A stretch of DNA of 64,000 nucleotides, from positions 682,001-746,000 of the forward strand of contig OY970386.1 in the NCBI GenBank assembly GCA_963719465.1, in the 5' to 3' direction. A program made the position numbers and the translations under genes. This DNA is from JALHUB01 sp963719465. GTDB lineage: Bacteria > Chloroflexota > Dehalococcoidia > DSTF01 > JALHUB01. Positions 16,459 to 25,718 of this stretch are shown piece after piece; position 1 is the stretch's first letter, and each line of letters opens with the position of its first letter. The notes under the pieces were generated by a model that saw nothing but the letters and a program-made list of their open reading frames with translations, did no database searches and was not told the DNA's origin.

Positions 16459-16512
16459 AACCGTAGGGAAAGCGAAGGGAAACCGACAGAGAGTCGTCAG
16501 GCTTCCCGTTCG
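16459..16512 (+). promoter_or_regulatory. Candidate structured leader, copy 2
   Basis: CGTAGGGAAAGCG (16462-16474) again precedes a stem, here GAAGGGAA with TTCCCGTTC, enclosing ACCGA, a small CGAC-N5-GTCG hairpin and CGTCAGGC. Against copy 1 the stem arms change together while the flanking CGTAGGGAAAGCG, ACCGA and CGTCA blocks are kept. It lies 86 nt before the ATG of the next secreted protein. Confidence 0.35.
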
Positions 16513-16597
16513 TCCTTTGGCTAGGCTGACTCCGACAGGCCCAAAGCCGCGCGAATGCGACGGCACGAGAACCTCGATGGGCCGAGGAGGTAGAGAG

Positions 16598-18082
16598 ATG
16601 AAACGGCTGTTGTCCCTTGCGCTGCTTGCGCTCGCCCTGCTGCTTGTCTCGATGGCGCCCCGCGACGCGAAAGCCGACCCCTTCGAAGGCGAAGGCTACA
16701 TCTGGGGACCCAACGGCAACTGGATGCAGATGCGGGAGCCGCTGAATCACGGCGCCGTCTTCAAGGCCATCACCATGGCCGTCGACAGCAACGCGATCTC
16801 GCAGCGGCTCCTCGGCCAGCCGCACATGCTCTTCAGCGTCGAGGACGCCTCGCCGCAAGCCGTCGTCTCCGGCGGCACCGACGTGTCCGACCCCGATAAC
16901 GCCCGCCAGTTGCTGGCCGATGACGGCGTCACAAGCCTGGCCTTCACCATCGCCGGCGATCCGGACACCCCCCCAACGATGCAACTCGCCGAGGCAATCG
17001 CCGCCGACCTCAAGACCAACCTAGGCGCAGACGTTGAAGTCACTTCCGACACGAACGCCGACTACATCGTGAGGGCCGCGGCGCAGCCTGCTCCTCCCGC
17101 CGACCTTCCCTTCACGTACACCTGCACGCCCGACTCCTTCCGGCCAGGCATCTGGGTGCCGGTCGAATGCGACTTCGAGATCACGAACAACGGCCCGGCG
17201 CCCGTCGAAGGCGTCGAACCATTCATGTCCGCCTTCGCCGGCGAAGTCGTGCCGCGAACCTTCGCGATTTCGGAAACCGCAAACGGACAGCTCATCTCTC
17301 TCGACGAGGTCCCGGCCCAGTACGGTCAGACACTGCAGCCGGGCGAGACGCTCCGGCTCGTCGACCTCAGCCTCTGGCTCTTCGACGGCGAGGGTGACGG
17401 AAACGCAAGCTGGATAGTGAACGCGGGCGGCAAGCGCATCGCCGCCGGCCAGTTCCCCTACCACGCCAGCGCCGACGCGTCCCAGCCGCAGGACCTCGAA
17501 GTCACCCGAAACGTAATGGGAAACGAGGACACCAAGCTCTGGTACAGGACAACCGTCACCAACCGCGGCTCCAGCGCTATCAGCGATCTGCGCCTCACCG
17601 AACGCTACAGCGGAACCGGCGATTTTCAGACGTTTGTTCCGCCGCCGACAAATGAACAAGCTGACTTCGGCCTGGCCACGCTCGACCTCTCTGCCTTCGG
17701 CAAGAGCTCGCTCGCCCCAGGCGAGTCCGCCAGCGTCGAAACCTGGTACATCCCGCCGCTCCACGACGACGGCTGTCCCTTCGTTGACGCCGGCATGCTC
17801 GTCGAGGCGACCGTCAGCGGAAGCGTTGAGCGTTACGGCGCTCGGACGCAGGTGAACCCGCTCGCCATTCAGCCTTGCAATCCCCCCGCCGACGACTCGA
17901 CCGCCGGCACGGACGGACGAGGCGGTAGCCCGGCTGCCTCGCTGACGACCGCCGGGCAAGGGCCATCATCTTCCCGCTCGGGGCCGCTCTTCGCGGCGGA
18001 GGCGCTTGCCGCCACGTCCGCCATCGTGCTCTCCGCCGCAGCAACAATCCGTCTCATTGGACGCGGAAGGGCACGGCCATGA
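16598..18082 (+). CDS. Secreted protein with C-terminal membrane anchor, unknown function
   Basis: 494 residues from an ATG behind GGAGG. A cleavable signal peptide (LLSLALLALALLLVSMAP...DAKA) is followed by FEGEGYIWGPNGNWMQMREP, then two or three beta-rich segments with phrases such as CDFEITNNGPAPVEG and RTTVTNRGSSAISDLRLTER, typical of CARDB/DUF11-like adhesive domains. A hydrophobic helix near the C terminus (ALAATSAIVLSAAATIRLI) is followed by RGRARP, giving a membrane-held surface protein. Its stop overlaps the next ATG (ATGA), so the following TolB-type lipoprotein is translationally coupled. I recognise no enzymatic motif. Confidence 0.7.
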   Translation: MKRLLSLALLALALLLVSMAPRDAKADPFEGEGYIWGPNGNWMQMREPLNHGAVFKAITMAVDSNAISQRLLGQPHMLFSVEDASPQAVVSGGTDVSDPDNARQLLADDGVTSLAFTIAGDPDTPPTMQLAEAIAADLKTNLGADVEVTSDTNADYIVRAAAQPAPPADLPFTYTCTPDSFRPGIWVPVECDFEITNNGPAPVEGVEPFMSAFAGEVVPRTFAISETANGQLISLDEVPAQYGQTLQPGETLRLVDLSLWLFDGEGDGNASWIVNAGGKRIAAGQFPYHASADASQPQDLEVTRNVMGNEDTKLWYRTTVTNRGSSAISDLRLTERYSGTGDFQTFVPPPTNEQADFGLATLDLSAFGKSSLAPGESASVETWYIPPLHDDGCPFVDAGMLVEATVSGSVERYGARTQVNPLAIQPCNPPADDSTAGTDGRGGSPAASLTTAGQGPSSSRSGPLFAAEALAATSAIVLSAAATIRLIGRGRARP

Positions 18083-19449
18083 GAAACCGCTTTCGGGTCG
18101 GGGCGCCGTTCGTCGTCGTTGCCATTGTAACGATATCGCTCACGCTGGTCTCCTGTGATGGCAGGCAAAGCACAGCCGGCGCAAACAGCCAGACAGCGAG
18201 TCCGGCAGCACTCAGCCTCGGCAAGATCGCCTACGTCCTCGACGGCTCTATCTACGTCAAGCCGCTCCCGGACGGCGAGGCAACGCGCATCGCCGATGGG
18301 ACATCTCCCCGCTGGTCTCCCTCCGGCGACTGGCTGCTCTACTCGATGGGCGGCACCGCCAACTCCTGGGTTGTTCGCGCCGACGGCTCGGACTCGCGCG
18401 ACCTATCTGGCGACAGCGCCGTCTGGTCGCCCACGGAAGACCGCTTCGCCTACTACGAAGGGCCCACCGGCCGCAACCCGTCGACCTCACTGCGCGTCGA
18501 GTCCGCCGACGGCTCCATCCGTCAGGAAGCCTGGCTCATCGCTCAGCCGGAGTCCGGCCCGGCCTGGAGCCCGGATGGGAAACGCCTCGCCTATACCCAG
18601 GAGGGCTCCGTGCCCTGTAGCATGGCACCGGCGTACGACCCAAATGCCGCCCGGCGCTCCAGCCTGTGCGTCGTCAACGCCGACAACTCGCAAATGCCGC
18701 GCGTCTGGCCCATCGACCTCTACGACAGCACCTCAGACGAGCTCATCGTCGCCGGCTGGACCGCTGACTCGCAATACGTTCTCTTCTGGCTCGACCCCGA
18801 GTTCGCCAACTCCGCAATGAACGACGGTCTGCCCCTCTATGCTGTTCCCGCTGCGGGCGGCCCGCCGCGGAAGCTGACCTTCTCGCTGCTTTCGGGCGTC
18901 TGGGAGCCGTCGCCAACCGGCGGCCCGACGATTCTCATGACCGAGGGCCTCGGCCGGGAAACGTGGACGCGCGAAAGGATCGCCCTCGCGAACGCCGCCA
19001 CCGGCGAAATCACCTATCTGACCGGGCAGGACATGGCTTCCCAGCAGCCGGACTGGTCACCCGATGGACAGCGCATCGTCTTCGTCTCGCAACCGGACAT
19101 AGGCGAGGGCCCGGGGGGTTCGGGGAGCGAGCTCGAAAAGCTGGCGGCGGACAGGCAAATATGGGTGATGGGCGCCGACGGCGGCAACCTGCGCCAGCTA
19201 ACGAATGAGCCATCTTATCGCGACGAGGCGCCGCACTGGTCGGCAGACGGCTCTCAGATTCTGTTCGCCCGCTTGGACGAGCAGCGGTTCGCGTCCTTGT
19301 GGATGATGAACGCCGACGGCAGCGACCCGAAAGAAGTTGTCGACAGGATCGGCTCTTCCAGCGAGCCCCTTATGGGCTACTACGGGAACATCGGTTGGTC
19401 CGGCTGGTTCAACTGGTGGCGACCGTCGCCGCCGCACACCACCCGTTAA
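18079..19449 (+). CDS. TolB-type beta-propeller lipoprotein, second copy
   Basis: 456 residues; the ATG overlaps the preceding stop. The signal TISLTLVSC ends in a lipobox Cys. PD40 blades are clear: PRWSPSGDWLLYS, PAWSPDGKRLAYT, PDWSPDGQRIVFVSQ and PHWSADGSQILFARL, each linked by phrases such as VRADGSD or MGADGGNL. It resembles the lipoprotein at 14668-16398 in design but not closely in sequence. The operon (secreted protein, this gene, the frameshifted lipoprotein) suggests a cell-surface complex of unknown purpose. Confidence 0.85.
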   Translation: MRNRFRVGAPFVVVAIVTISLTLVSCDGRQSTAGANSQTASPAALSLGKIAYVLDGSIYVKPLPDGEATRIADGTSPRWSPSGDWLLYSMGGTANSWVVRADGSDSRDLSGDSAVWSPTEDRFAYYEGPTGRNPSTSLRVESADGSIRQEAWLIAQPESGPAWSPDGKRLAYTQEGSVPCSMAPAYDPNAARRSSLCVVNADNSQMPRVWPIDLYDSTSDELIVAGWTADSQYVLFWLDPEFANSAMNDGLPLYAVPAAGGPPRKLTFSLLSGVWEPSPTGGPTILMTEGLGRETWTRERIALANAATGEITYLTGQDMASQQPDWSPDGQRIVFVSQPDIGEGPGGSGSELEKLAADRQIWVMGADGGNLRQLTNEPSYRDEAPHWSADGSQILFARLDEQRFASLWMMNADGSDPKEVVDRIGSSSEPLMGYYGNIGWSGWFNWWRPSPPHTTR

Positions 19450-19510
19450 CCTTTCCTGCCCACAAACGTTTTATCACCTAAGAACTGTCACCTTCGCACT
19501 GAGGCCCATC

Positions 19511-20748
19511 GTGAGAACGCTACGGCTCGTCCCGCTGCTTGCACTGTCGATTCTCTTTCTCGCCGCCTGCACCGTGAGAATCGAACAGAAAGGCCCAACG
19601 GGTCCCTGGGTCGGGGAGGTCACGAACAACAGCACCGTGCCGGCTCTCTTCTCGGTCGAGGGCCACGTCCTCGGCGCCGACGGCCACGAGGTCTACTGGC
19701 CGTGGGTGGAGACCTGCCCGGATATCCTCGACCCGGGCGAGACCGGCGGCTTCGAGTTCGTCGTGCCGTCGCAGGTGCTGACATATCCCTCGCGACGGTG
19801 CTGCCCCTCAGCCTGTCCTCGCTACCCGTCGTCCACATCGACGCCCGGCTGTTCGAGCCCGCTCCCACCCCAGCCCCCGCTCCGGTGCGCCTCGTCGAGA
19901 GATACCCGGAGCACAACGCCATAATCGCCGAAGTCTCTAACGACACCTCCGACCTCTATTACAGCTCCGGCATCTGCGCCAACCTTCGCGACGCTTCCGG
20001 CAGCATCGTCGAAGTCGGACGGGGCGCCCTCTTTCCGACCCTCCTCAAGCCCGGCGAGACGCGGCAGGTCCCGATCTACTTCAACTCCCTGCCGGAAGGA
20101 ACTATCGAGTTTCACATTAGGGGAGGACCGGTAACTACAGAGACCGCCCGGACCGCCCTCCTCGACCCGTCGATGCTGAAGATAACAGCATCGCGCGTCG
20201 TCCAGACCGACCACGGCCGCGAGCTGCAGGGCGTCGGCGAGATACACAACAACCTCCAGACCGACCTGGCCGCCACGCAGTTCCAGCTTCGGCTGAAGTC
20301 CTCCCCGACGGTGCTCGGCGGCGGGCTGGTAGGCGCCGGCGAGATCCTGCAGGGGGAAGACACCGCCTTCTCCTTCGCGATTCCTCTCGGCGACACCGAC
20401 AAGCCCGAGGTCGAAGTCGTGGGAATCGAAGGCATGCCTCTTCACCTGGACCTGCCGCCGCTCTTCGTGAAGCAGGTCACCAGGGAGCGCGTCTCGCCGG
20501 ATACCTGGAAGGTCAGCGCCACGATCGTGAACCCGAGCGCCAGCGAAGGCCTGCAGGTGAATCTTCTCTACTTCAACCTGCGCGGGAGCGACCGTCAAAT
20601 CGTTGGCACGTCCGGCCTCGTCGAGCAGTGGATTGAGCCGGGCGGCAGCGCCACATTCTCGCAGACGGTGACCGCGCTTGCCCCCGTTGCGTCGGCCGAG
20701 ATTATCGCCAACGGCCACGCCGGATCGCAAGTAACCCCGCCAAGCTAG
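19511..20748 (+). pseudogene. Surface lipoprotein, interrupted by a frameshift near 19780
   Basis: A GTG at 19511 with GAGG 8 nt upstream starts a lipoprotein signal (LLALSILFLAAC) and a mature start VRIEQKGPTGPWVGEVTNNS. That frame holds sense up to FEFVVPSQVL near 19780; the sense then continues in another frame as ADISLATVLPLSLSSLPVV and on to a stop at 20748. One missing base would join them into about 412 residues. The long second part contains repeated beta-sandwich phrases (IIAEVSNDTSDLYYSS, ATIVNPSASEGLQVN) like FxLYD/CARDB domains. No slippery heptamer is seen at the junction, so either decay or an assembly deletion is more likely than programmed shifting. Confidence 0.65.
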
Positions 20749-20808
20749 GCCGCATTCGCCGTAGACGCCTTGGCAGCGAGGCCGCGCCGACACGCGCCCG
20801 TCGAACCT

Positions 20809-21189
20809 CTACCGGCCCACCGTCATGAGGAGCACGAGCGCCGACGACCACACCTCCGACCGGCACGAGAAGCGGACCCCTGCCCGAGATTCGAAGCATC
20901 CCTTCCGGAAAGGCCCTTCGACGAGCTTGTAGGTCGCGACCGAGGCCGCAATCGTCGCCAGGAAGCGAACGGCGAACAGCGAGTAGCCATCGAGAAGCGT
21001 CTGACCGGGCGGCAGCAGCCGCTTGGCCCGCCGCAGCCAGAACGCAGTCTTCTCAGGGGAACCAACAAAAAGGCGAAGGAATCCCTTCCCCACGTTCCAC
21101 CTCCACCCCGCTTCGGCCTGGCCCGAACCTGGGCTTGCATAATCACCATAGCCCACGACGCGGCGGCATCGAGCGACCAAATGTAACAA
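20809..21189 (-). pseudogene. Remnant of an acyltransferase-3 family membrane protein
   Basis: In this 460-bp gap the minus strand encodes, at about 21009-20899, LLDGYSLFAVRFLATIAASV followed by ATYKLVEGPFRKG. That is the final helix and the S-x-x-Y-x-L-V-E-x-P-x-R signature of OafA/YrhL-type acyltransferases. The other ~9 helices and a plausible start are missing, so it is read as a decayed C-terminal fragment. Nothing else is recognisable in the gap. Confidence 0.45.
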
Positions 21190-21207
21190 ACGCCGCCACG
21201 AATTGCT

Positions 21208-23646
21208 TCACGTCTCCGTCCACGTCCAGTCCCGGATCTCCGGCATGTCCGTCAGGTGCTCCGTCGAATACGCCTGCGCCTCCGTGATCTTCGTCTCGCA
21301 CTGCTGCACAACGCTCGACGCGTCGGTCAGGCGCGTCGCCCGCCGCGCCGCCTCGGCGGCCAGGTGAAAGCGGCTCATCTCGTTCAGTACCACCATCTCG
21401 AAGGGCGTCGTCGTCCTCCCCTGCTCTCGAAAGCCGCGTACGTGGAATCGCTCGACGCCGGGCCTGCCGTGGATTATCTCGTGGATCGCCCGCTGATAGC
21501 CGTGGAACGCGAAGACCACGGGCTTGTCCGCCGTGAACAGGTCGACGAAGCGGCCGTCGTCCATGCCGTGCGGATGGAAGAACGGCGGGAATAACGCCAT
21601 CGGGTCGACGACGTTGACGACGCGCACCCGCAGTTCCGGCGCGAGCATTCGCAGCCACCAGGCGGCCGCGACCGTCTCCAGCGTCGGTATATCCCCCGCC
21701 GCGGCAAGCACGACATCCGGCTCCTCGCCTCCATCGTTGCTCGCCCACGCCCAGACCGAGGCCCCGCGCGCGCAGTGCTCGATAGCCGCCTCCATGTTCA
21801 GCCACTGGAGCTGCGGCTGCTTGTCGATAACGATCAGGTTGACATAGTTCCGGCTCCGCAGGCAGTGGTCGGCGACCGAAAGCAGGCAGTTGGCGTCCGG
21901 CGGCAAGTAAATGCGGGCCACCGTGCCGCGCTTCGAAAGCATTACGTCGATCAGGCCCGGCCCCTGGTGGCTGAAGCCGTTGTGGTCCTGCCGCCAGCAC
22001 GTCGACGTCAGGAGGATGTTGAGCGACGACACCGGCGCGCGCCAGGGCAGCGACAGGCTCGCTTCCAGCCACTTGGTATGCTGCACCGTCATCGACGCCG
22101 AGACCATCGCGAACGCCTCGTACGACGCGAACAGGCCGTGGCGGCCGGTCAGAAGATAGCCTTCCAGCCAGCCTTCGCAGTTGTGCTCGCTGAGGATCTC
22201 CATCACCCTACCGTCGGGCGAGACGTGGTCGTCCAGCCGAAGCGTTGGGCCCGCGAAGCAACGGTTCTCGACCTCGAAGACGCCGTTGAGGCGGTTAGAG
22301 TTCGTCTCATCGGGGCAGAAGAGGCGGAAGTTGGCCTGCCCGGCGTTCCTGTTGAACACGTCTCGCAGAAGCATACCCAACTGCCTGGTCGACTCGTGCT
22401 GCTCGCTCGCCGGCTGCTTCACCTCGATCGCATGCTGCCTGAAATCGGGCATATCCAGGTCGACGCGCAGCCTGCCGCCGTTGACGTGCGGATTGGCACC
22501 CATCCGCCGGTCGCCCTCCGGCGCCAGTTGCGCCAGCTCCGGGATGAGCCGTCCCTGTTCGTCAAACAGCTCCTCCGGCTGATAGCTGCGCATCCACGAT
22601 TCCAGAATCGCGAGCTGCTCCGGGTCCGACTTCACGTCCGGCAGCGGCACCTGATGCGCCCGAAACGTCCCTTCAACGGGCTCGCCGTGCAGCTCCTTCG
22701 GTCCCGTCCAGCCCTTGGGCGTGCGCAGGACGATCGCCGGCCAGCGCGGTTGACGCAGAAAGCCGCGGGCTCGCGCTTCCCGCTGGATGGCGCGTATCTT
22801 CGCGTAACACGTCTCCAGCGTAGCTGCGAACTCCTGGTGCACGCCAGGCGGATCGTCCCCTTCTACGAAGTGCACGTCGTAGCCGTGCCCTTCGATAATG
22901 GCCCGCACGTCCGCATCGCTCGAACGGCCCAGCACCGTCGGACCGCTGATCTTGTAGCCGTTCAGATGCAAGATCGGCAGGACGGCGCCGTCTCTCACTG
23001 GATTCAAGAAGTTGATCCCCTGCCACGATCCGGCGAGTGGGCCCGTTTCCGCCTCGCCGTCACCGACGACGGCCACCACGATCAGGTCCGGGTTGTCGAA
23101 GGCCGCCCCGAACGCATGCGTGAGCACATAGCCAAGCTCGCCGCCCTCATGGATCGAGCCGGGCGTTGTCACGCTCACGTGGCTTGGAATGCCGCCCGGC
23201 GTGGAAAACTGCCTGAACAACCGCCGCAGCCCCGCTTCGTCGCGCGTAACGTCCGGATATATCTCCGAGTACGTCCCCTCGAGATAGACGTTGGCAACGA
23301 TCGCCGGCCCGCCGTGTCCCGGGCCCGCCAGGTAGATCACGTTCGCCTCGTGCTCCCGGATCAGGCGATTGAGGTGAACATAGACGAAGCTCAGACCCGG
23401 CGACGTCCCCCAGTGGCCCAGCAGCCTCGGCTTGATATGCTCCGGCCGCAGAGGCTCGCGCAGCAGCGGGTTGTCCTGCAGAAAGATCTGCCCCACCGTC
23501 AGGTAGTTGGCGGCGCGCCAGTAGCGGTCCATCGTTTCGAGCAGTGCGGCCGGCAGCGGGCCTTTCGCGGAGGTCCGACGAGGGTGGTTCGTGGGCTCGA
23601 CAACCGCGACGGCGCTGGAGACAGTCCTATCGAACTCGTACATCAT
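21208..23646 (-). CDS. xfp: Phosphoketolase (xylulose-5-P / fructose-6-P)
   Basis: 812 residues, usual for the family. It is a TPP enzyme that splits xylulose 5-phosphate (or fructose 6-phosphate) with phosphate to acetyl phosphate plus an aldose phosphate. Hallmarks are RLLGHWGTSPGLSFVYVHLN, AGPGHGGPAIVANVYLEG, the TPP/Mg motif VVAVVGDGEAETGPLAGSW and LNGYKISGPTVLGR. The start overlaps the ackA stop (TAATG), with the ribosome site GGGAGG inside the end of ackA. Together the two enzymes turn a pentose phosphate into acetate and ATP. The divergent zwf gene could feed the route. Confidence 0.97.
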   Translation of the reverse strand: MMYEFDRTVSSAVAVVEPTNHPRRTSAKGPLPAALLETMDRYWRAANYLTVGQIFLQDNPLLREPLRPEHIKPRLLGHWGTSPGLSFVYVHLNRLIREHEANVIYLAGPGHGGPAIVANVYLEGTYSEIYPDVTRDEAGLRRLFRQFSTPGGIPSHVSVTTPGSIHEGGELGYVLTHAFGAAFDNPDLIVVAVVGDGEAETGPLAGSWQGINFLNPVRDGAVLPILHLNGYKISGPTVLGRSSDADVRAIIEGHGYDVHFVEGDDPPGVHQEFAATLETCYAKIRAIQREARARGFLRQPRWPAIVLRTPKGWTGPKELHGEPVEGTFRAHQVPLPDVKSDPEQLAILESWMRSYQPEELFDEQGRLIPELAQLAPEGDRRMGANPHVNGGRLRVDLDMPDFRQHAIEVKQPASEQHESTRQLGMLLRDVFNRNAGQANFRLFCPDETNSNRLNGVFEVENRCFAGPTLRLDDHVSPDGRVMEILSEHNCEGWLEGYLLTGRHGLFASYEAFAMVSASMTVQHTKWLEASLSLPWRAPVSSLNILLTSTCWRQDHNGFSHQGPGLIDVMLSKRGTVARIYLPPDANCLLSVADHCLRSRNYVNLIVIDKQPQLQWLNMEAAIEHCARGASVWAWASNDGGEEPDVVLAAAGDIPTLETVAAAWWLRMLAPELRVRVVNVVDPMALFPPFFHPHGMDDGRFVDLFTADKPVVFAFHGYQRAIHEIIHGRPGVERFHVRGFREQGRTTTPFEMVVLNEMSRFHLAAEAARRATRLTDASSVVQQCETKITEAQAYSTEHLTDMPEIRDWTWTET

Positions 23647-24830
23647 TAGCCTCCCTGCATGACCAGTTTCCGTGTGTGCCTGGCGATCATCAGGTCTTCG
23701 TTCGTCTTCATCACCCGGACCACGACGCGCGAGTTTTTCGCGGATATGACGGGCGCGTTCGCGTCGTTGGCCGGCTGGTCTATCTCAACTCCCGCGAACT
23801 CGAATCCCTCACAAATCCGCAATCGAATCGATGGAGCATTCTCGCCGATGCCTCCCGCGAACACCAGCGTGTCGAGCCCGCCGAGGACGGCAACGAGCGC
23901 CCCGAGGAACTTGCGCGCCTGGTAGCAGAACAGTTCGACCGCCAGGGCAGCCCGCCCATCAGCGGCGTCTCTTTCCAGAAGATCGCGCATGTCCGCGCTT
24001 ATGCCGGACACGCCGAGAAGCCCCGCTTCCTGGTTCACCAACGCGCTCAGCGAGTCGACCGTCATCCCCTTCGAGCGCAGAAGGTACAGCAGCACGCCGG
24101 GATCGAGGTCGCCGCAGCGATTCCCCATCATCAGGCCGCCCGTAGGTGTAAACCCCATCGTCGTGTCCACGCCCACGCCGTCCTGCACGGCCGCCATGCT
24201 CGCGCCGTTCCCGAGATGGGCGATGACAATGCGCCCGTCCGCGGCCGCGGCGTCAATCGTTCGCAGCTCCTGCATCACGTACTCATACGACAGCCCGTGG
24301 AAGCCGTAACGGATGACGCCCGCGTCCGCAAAGCGCATGGGCAGCGCGTAGAGTTGCGCGACGCGGGGCATCTGGCGATGGAACGCGGTATCAAAGCAGG
24401 CGACCTGTGGAACGGCCGGATAAGCGGCTCCCACCTCCTTGATAGCGTCCAGCGCCTGCGGCAGGTGATCGGGGTCTATCGAAACAAGCTCCTCGATCGC
24501 TCTCGTGAGATCTTCCGTGATCACCTGCGGTTCGAAGAACCTACTGCCGCCATGCACGATGCGATGCCCTACGGCCCCGATTCCGCCGTCAAGATCGCGT
24601 TCCCGCAGCCAGGCGAGCAGCGCGCGCGTCGCTGAAGCGTGGTCCGGCAGCTCCATCTCCCGGTCCAGGAGCGCCCCGCCGTCTTGGCCGGCGACATAAA
24701 CCCGACCTCCCGAAAGGCCAATTCGACTTGCCAGAGCGCTGGCAAGAGGCTTCCCTTCCGAGTCCAGGAGGTAGAGAGTCGCTTTGAGGCTGGACGAACC
24801 GGTGTTGATAGTGAGCAGCGTGGAGGTCAT
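23646..24830 (-). CDS. ackA: Acetate kinase
   Basis: 394 residues when started at the ATG at 24830, which gives the canonical N terminus MTSTLLTINTGSSSLK; an ATG six codons upstream (24848) is also possible and overlaps the HAD gene end. It converts acetyl phosphate plus ADP to acetate plus ATP. Family motifs are GHRIVHGGSRF, RYGFHGLSYEY, IVIAHLGNGASMAAV, DTTMGFTPTGGLMMGNRCGD and LDTLVFAGGIGENAP. It is co-transcribed with xfp downstream and a HAD hydrolase upstream. No phosphotransacetylase is present here, in keeping with acetyl-P supply by phosphoketolase. Confidence 0.97.
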   Translation of the reverse strand: MTSTLLTINTGSSSLKATLYLLDSEGKPLASALASRIGLSGGRVYVAGQDGGALLDREMELPDHASATRALLAWLRERDLDGGIGAVGHRIVHGGSRFFEPQVITEDLTRAIEELVSIDPDHLPQALDAIKEVGAAYPAVPQVACFDTAFHRQMPRVAQLYALPMRFADAGVIRYGFHGLSYEYVMQELRTIDAAAADGRIVIAHLGNGASMAAVQDGVGVDTTMGFTPTGGLMMGNRCGDLDPGVLLYLLRSKGMTVDSLSALVNQEAGLLGVSGISADMRDLLERDAADGRAALAVELFCYQARKFLGALVAVLGGLDTLVFAGGIGENAPSIRLRICEGFEFAGVEIDQPANDANAPVISAKNSRVVVRVMKTNEDLMIARHTRKLVMQGG

Positions 24831-24837
24831 GACCCGC

Positions 24838-25525
24838 TCATCTTGCATCCACCGCTTTCGCTGACTTCAGGAGCGCTTCGACCGGTACCTTGCGGAGCTC
24901 GCCGATGCGTTCAACCGTCACATCGGCGGGCGGGAATCCCGCGATGATCTTCGGGTCGTGGGCATAGTGCCCCTGCCGCGGCCAGACCGTCGTCAGGCGG
25001 TCACCCCAGAACGTCCTTCGAAGCCGCGAGAATGCGCAGCTTGTCATCCACCATGACGTAATGCCGCGCCCGATACCGCTCCTCCACGTCGTCCAGCATC
25101 TGCTCCTTGTGAATGTAGATCAGCACCTGCCCGTCGACGGCGTCCCACAACCCCGAACGATCAACTTTCCGCGGCTGGAAGACAACGTCGCCGTCCGACA
25201 GAATGACGGTTTGACCGATAGCGCGCAACCGGCGAATCACGTCGAGCGCCCCGGGGTACAAACGTTTAGCGAACGGGTAGTCGACGAGGAACAGCGACAT
25301 CTCCAGCAACCGCGGGTCCGGCGGGCGCTCGGTACGATATCGCTGAAGCGCCCCAAGGTAATCGGCGTAGCCCAGCTCGGTGCGCAGCGCCTCGAAGATT
25401 TGCCAGTAGCGCGCCTCGCAGTCCGCCCCAAACGTCTGCCTGAGATGGCGCTGAAGGTCGCGCTCGATGGCGTCATTGTCAAGGAGCGTATTGTCGATGT
25501 CCAACAAAAAGACAACGTCTTCCAT
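24838..25525 (-). pseudogene. HAD-family hydrolase, one extra base near 25010
   Basis: The first frame, from the ATG at 25525, starts MEDVVFLLDIDNTLLDND (HAD motif I D-x-D-x-T) and continues through TVILSDGDVVFQPRKVDRSG (motif II S) to VMVDDKLRILAASKDV (motif IV D-D). It then stops, but the family's C-terminal block WGDRLTTVWPRQGHYAHDP and PPADVTVERIGEL follows in the next frame to 24838. Removing one base in GTTCTGGGG restores KDVWGDRLTTV. The intact protein would have about 228 residues. It is the first gene of the ackA-xfp operon; the substrate is unknown. The clean repair suggests an assembly insertion or very recent damage. Confidence 0.7.
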
Positions 25526-25576
25526 CGGTCTACTCGAGGATACCGGATACGCCGAGCGCCTGTCATCCTGCATCAG

Positions 25577-25674
25577 TGTAGGGGCCTACAGTGCAGGGCC
25601 CATGAACAGGCGCGTACCCAGCATGCAGGAGCCGTGAACGGATCGTTGATACGGCCGCCGCGCTCTGCTAGTCT
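25577..25674 (+). promoter_or_regulatory. zwf promoter with upstream repeats
   Basis: TTGATA (25646-25651), 17 bp, TAGTCT (25669-25674), 44 bp before the zwf ATG. Upstream lie a 14-bp palindrome TGTAGG-GG-CCTACA (25577-25590) and a 16-bp near-direct repeat, TGCAGGGCCCATGAAC at 25592-25607 and TGCAGGAGCCGTGAAC at 25624-25639, three turns apart. The region also lies just upstream of the divergent HAD-ackA-xfp operon, so a shared regulator of both directions is possible. Confidence 0.5.
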
Positions 25675-25718
25675 GATCTTAGACGAAGCAGCACGACTTC
25701 GGCCAAGAGGGAAGCGGA

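Noticed and set aside
14549..16512. The shared leaders as GEMM (c-di-GMP-I) riboswitches
   Set aside because: The conserved GEMM core and receptor loop sequences are absent; only short purine-rich blocks are similar.
19337..19924. 195-residue plus-strand frame overlapping the end of the second TolB-type gene
   Set aside because: Only the part from the GTG at 19511 to about 19780 is sensible; the start overlaps the upstream gene in another frame and the end is shadow sequence after the frameshift.
21775..23649. 624-residue plus-strand open frame opposite xfp
   Set aside because: Antisense shadow of phosphoketolase; no recognisable protein features.
25001..25010. TGA at the end of the first HAD frame considered as a selenocysteine codon
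   Set aside because: Translation beyond the TGA in the same frame has no family similarity, whereas the family's C-terminal block continues in the neighbouring frame, so this is a frameshift.
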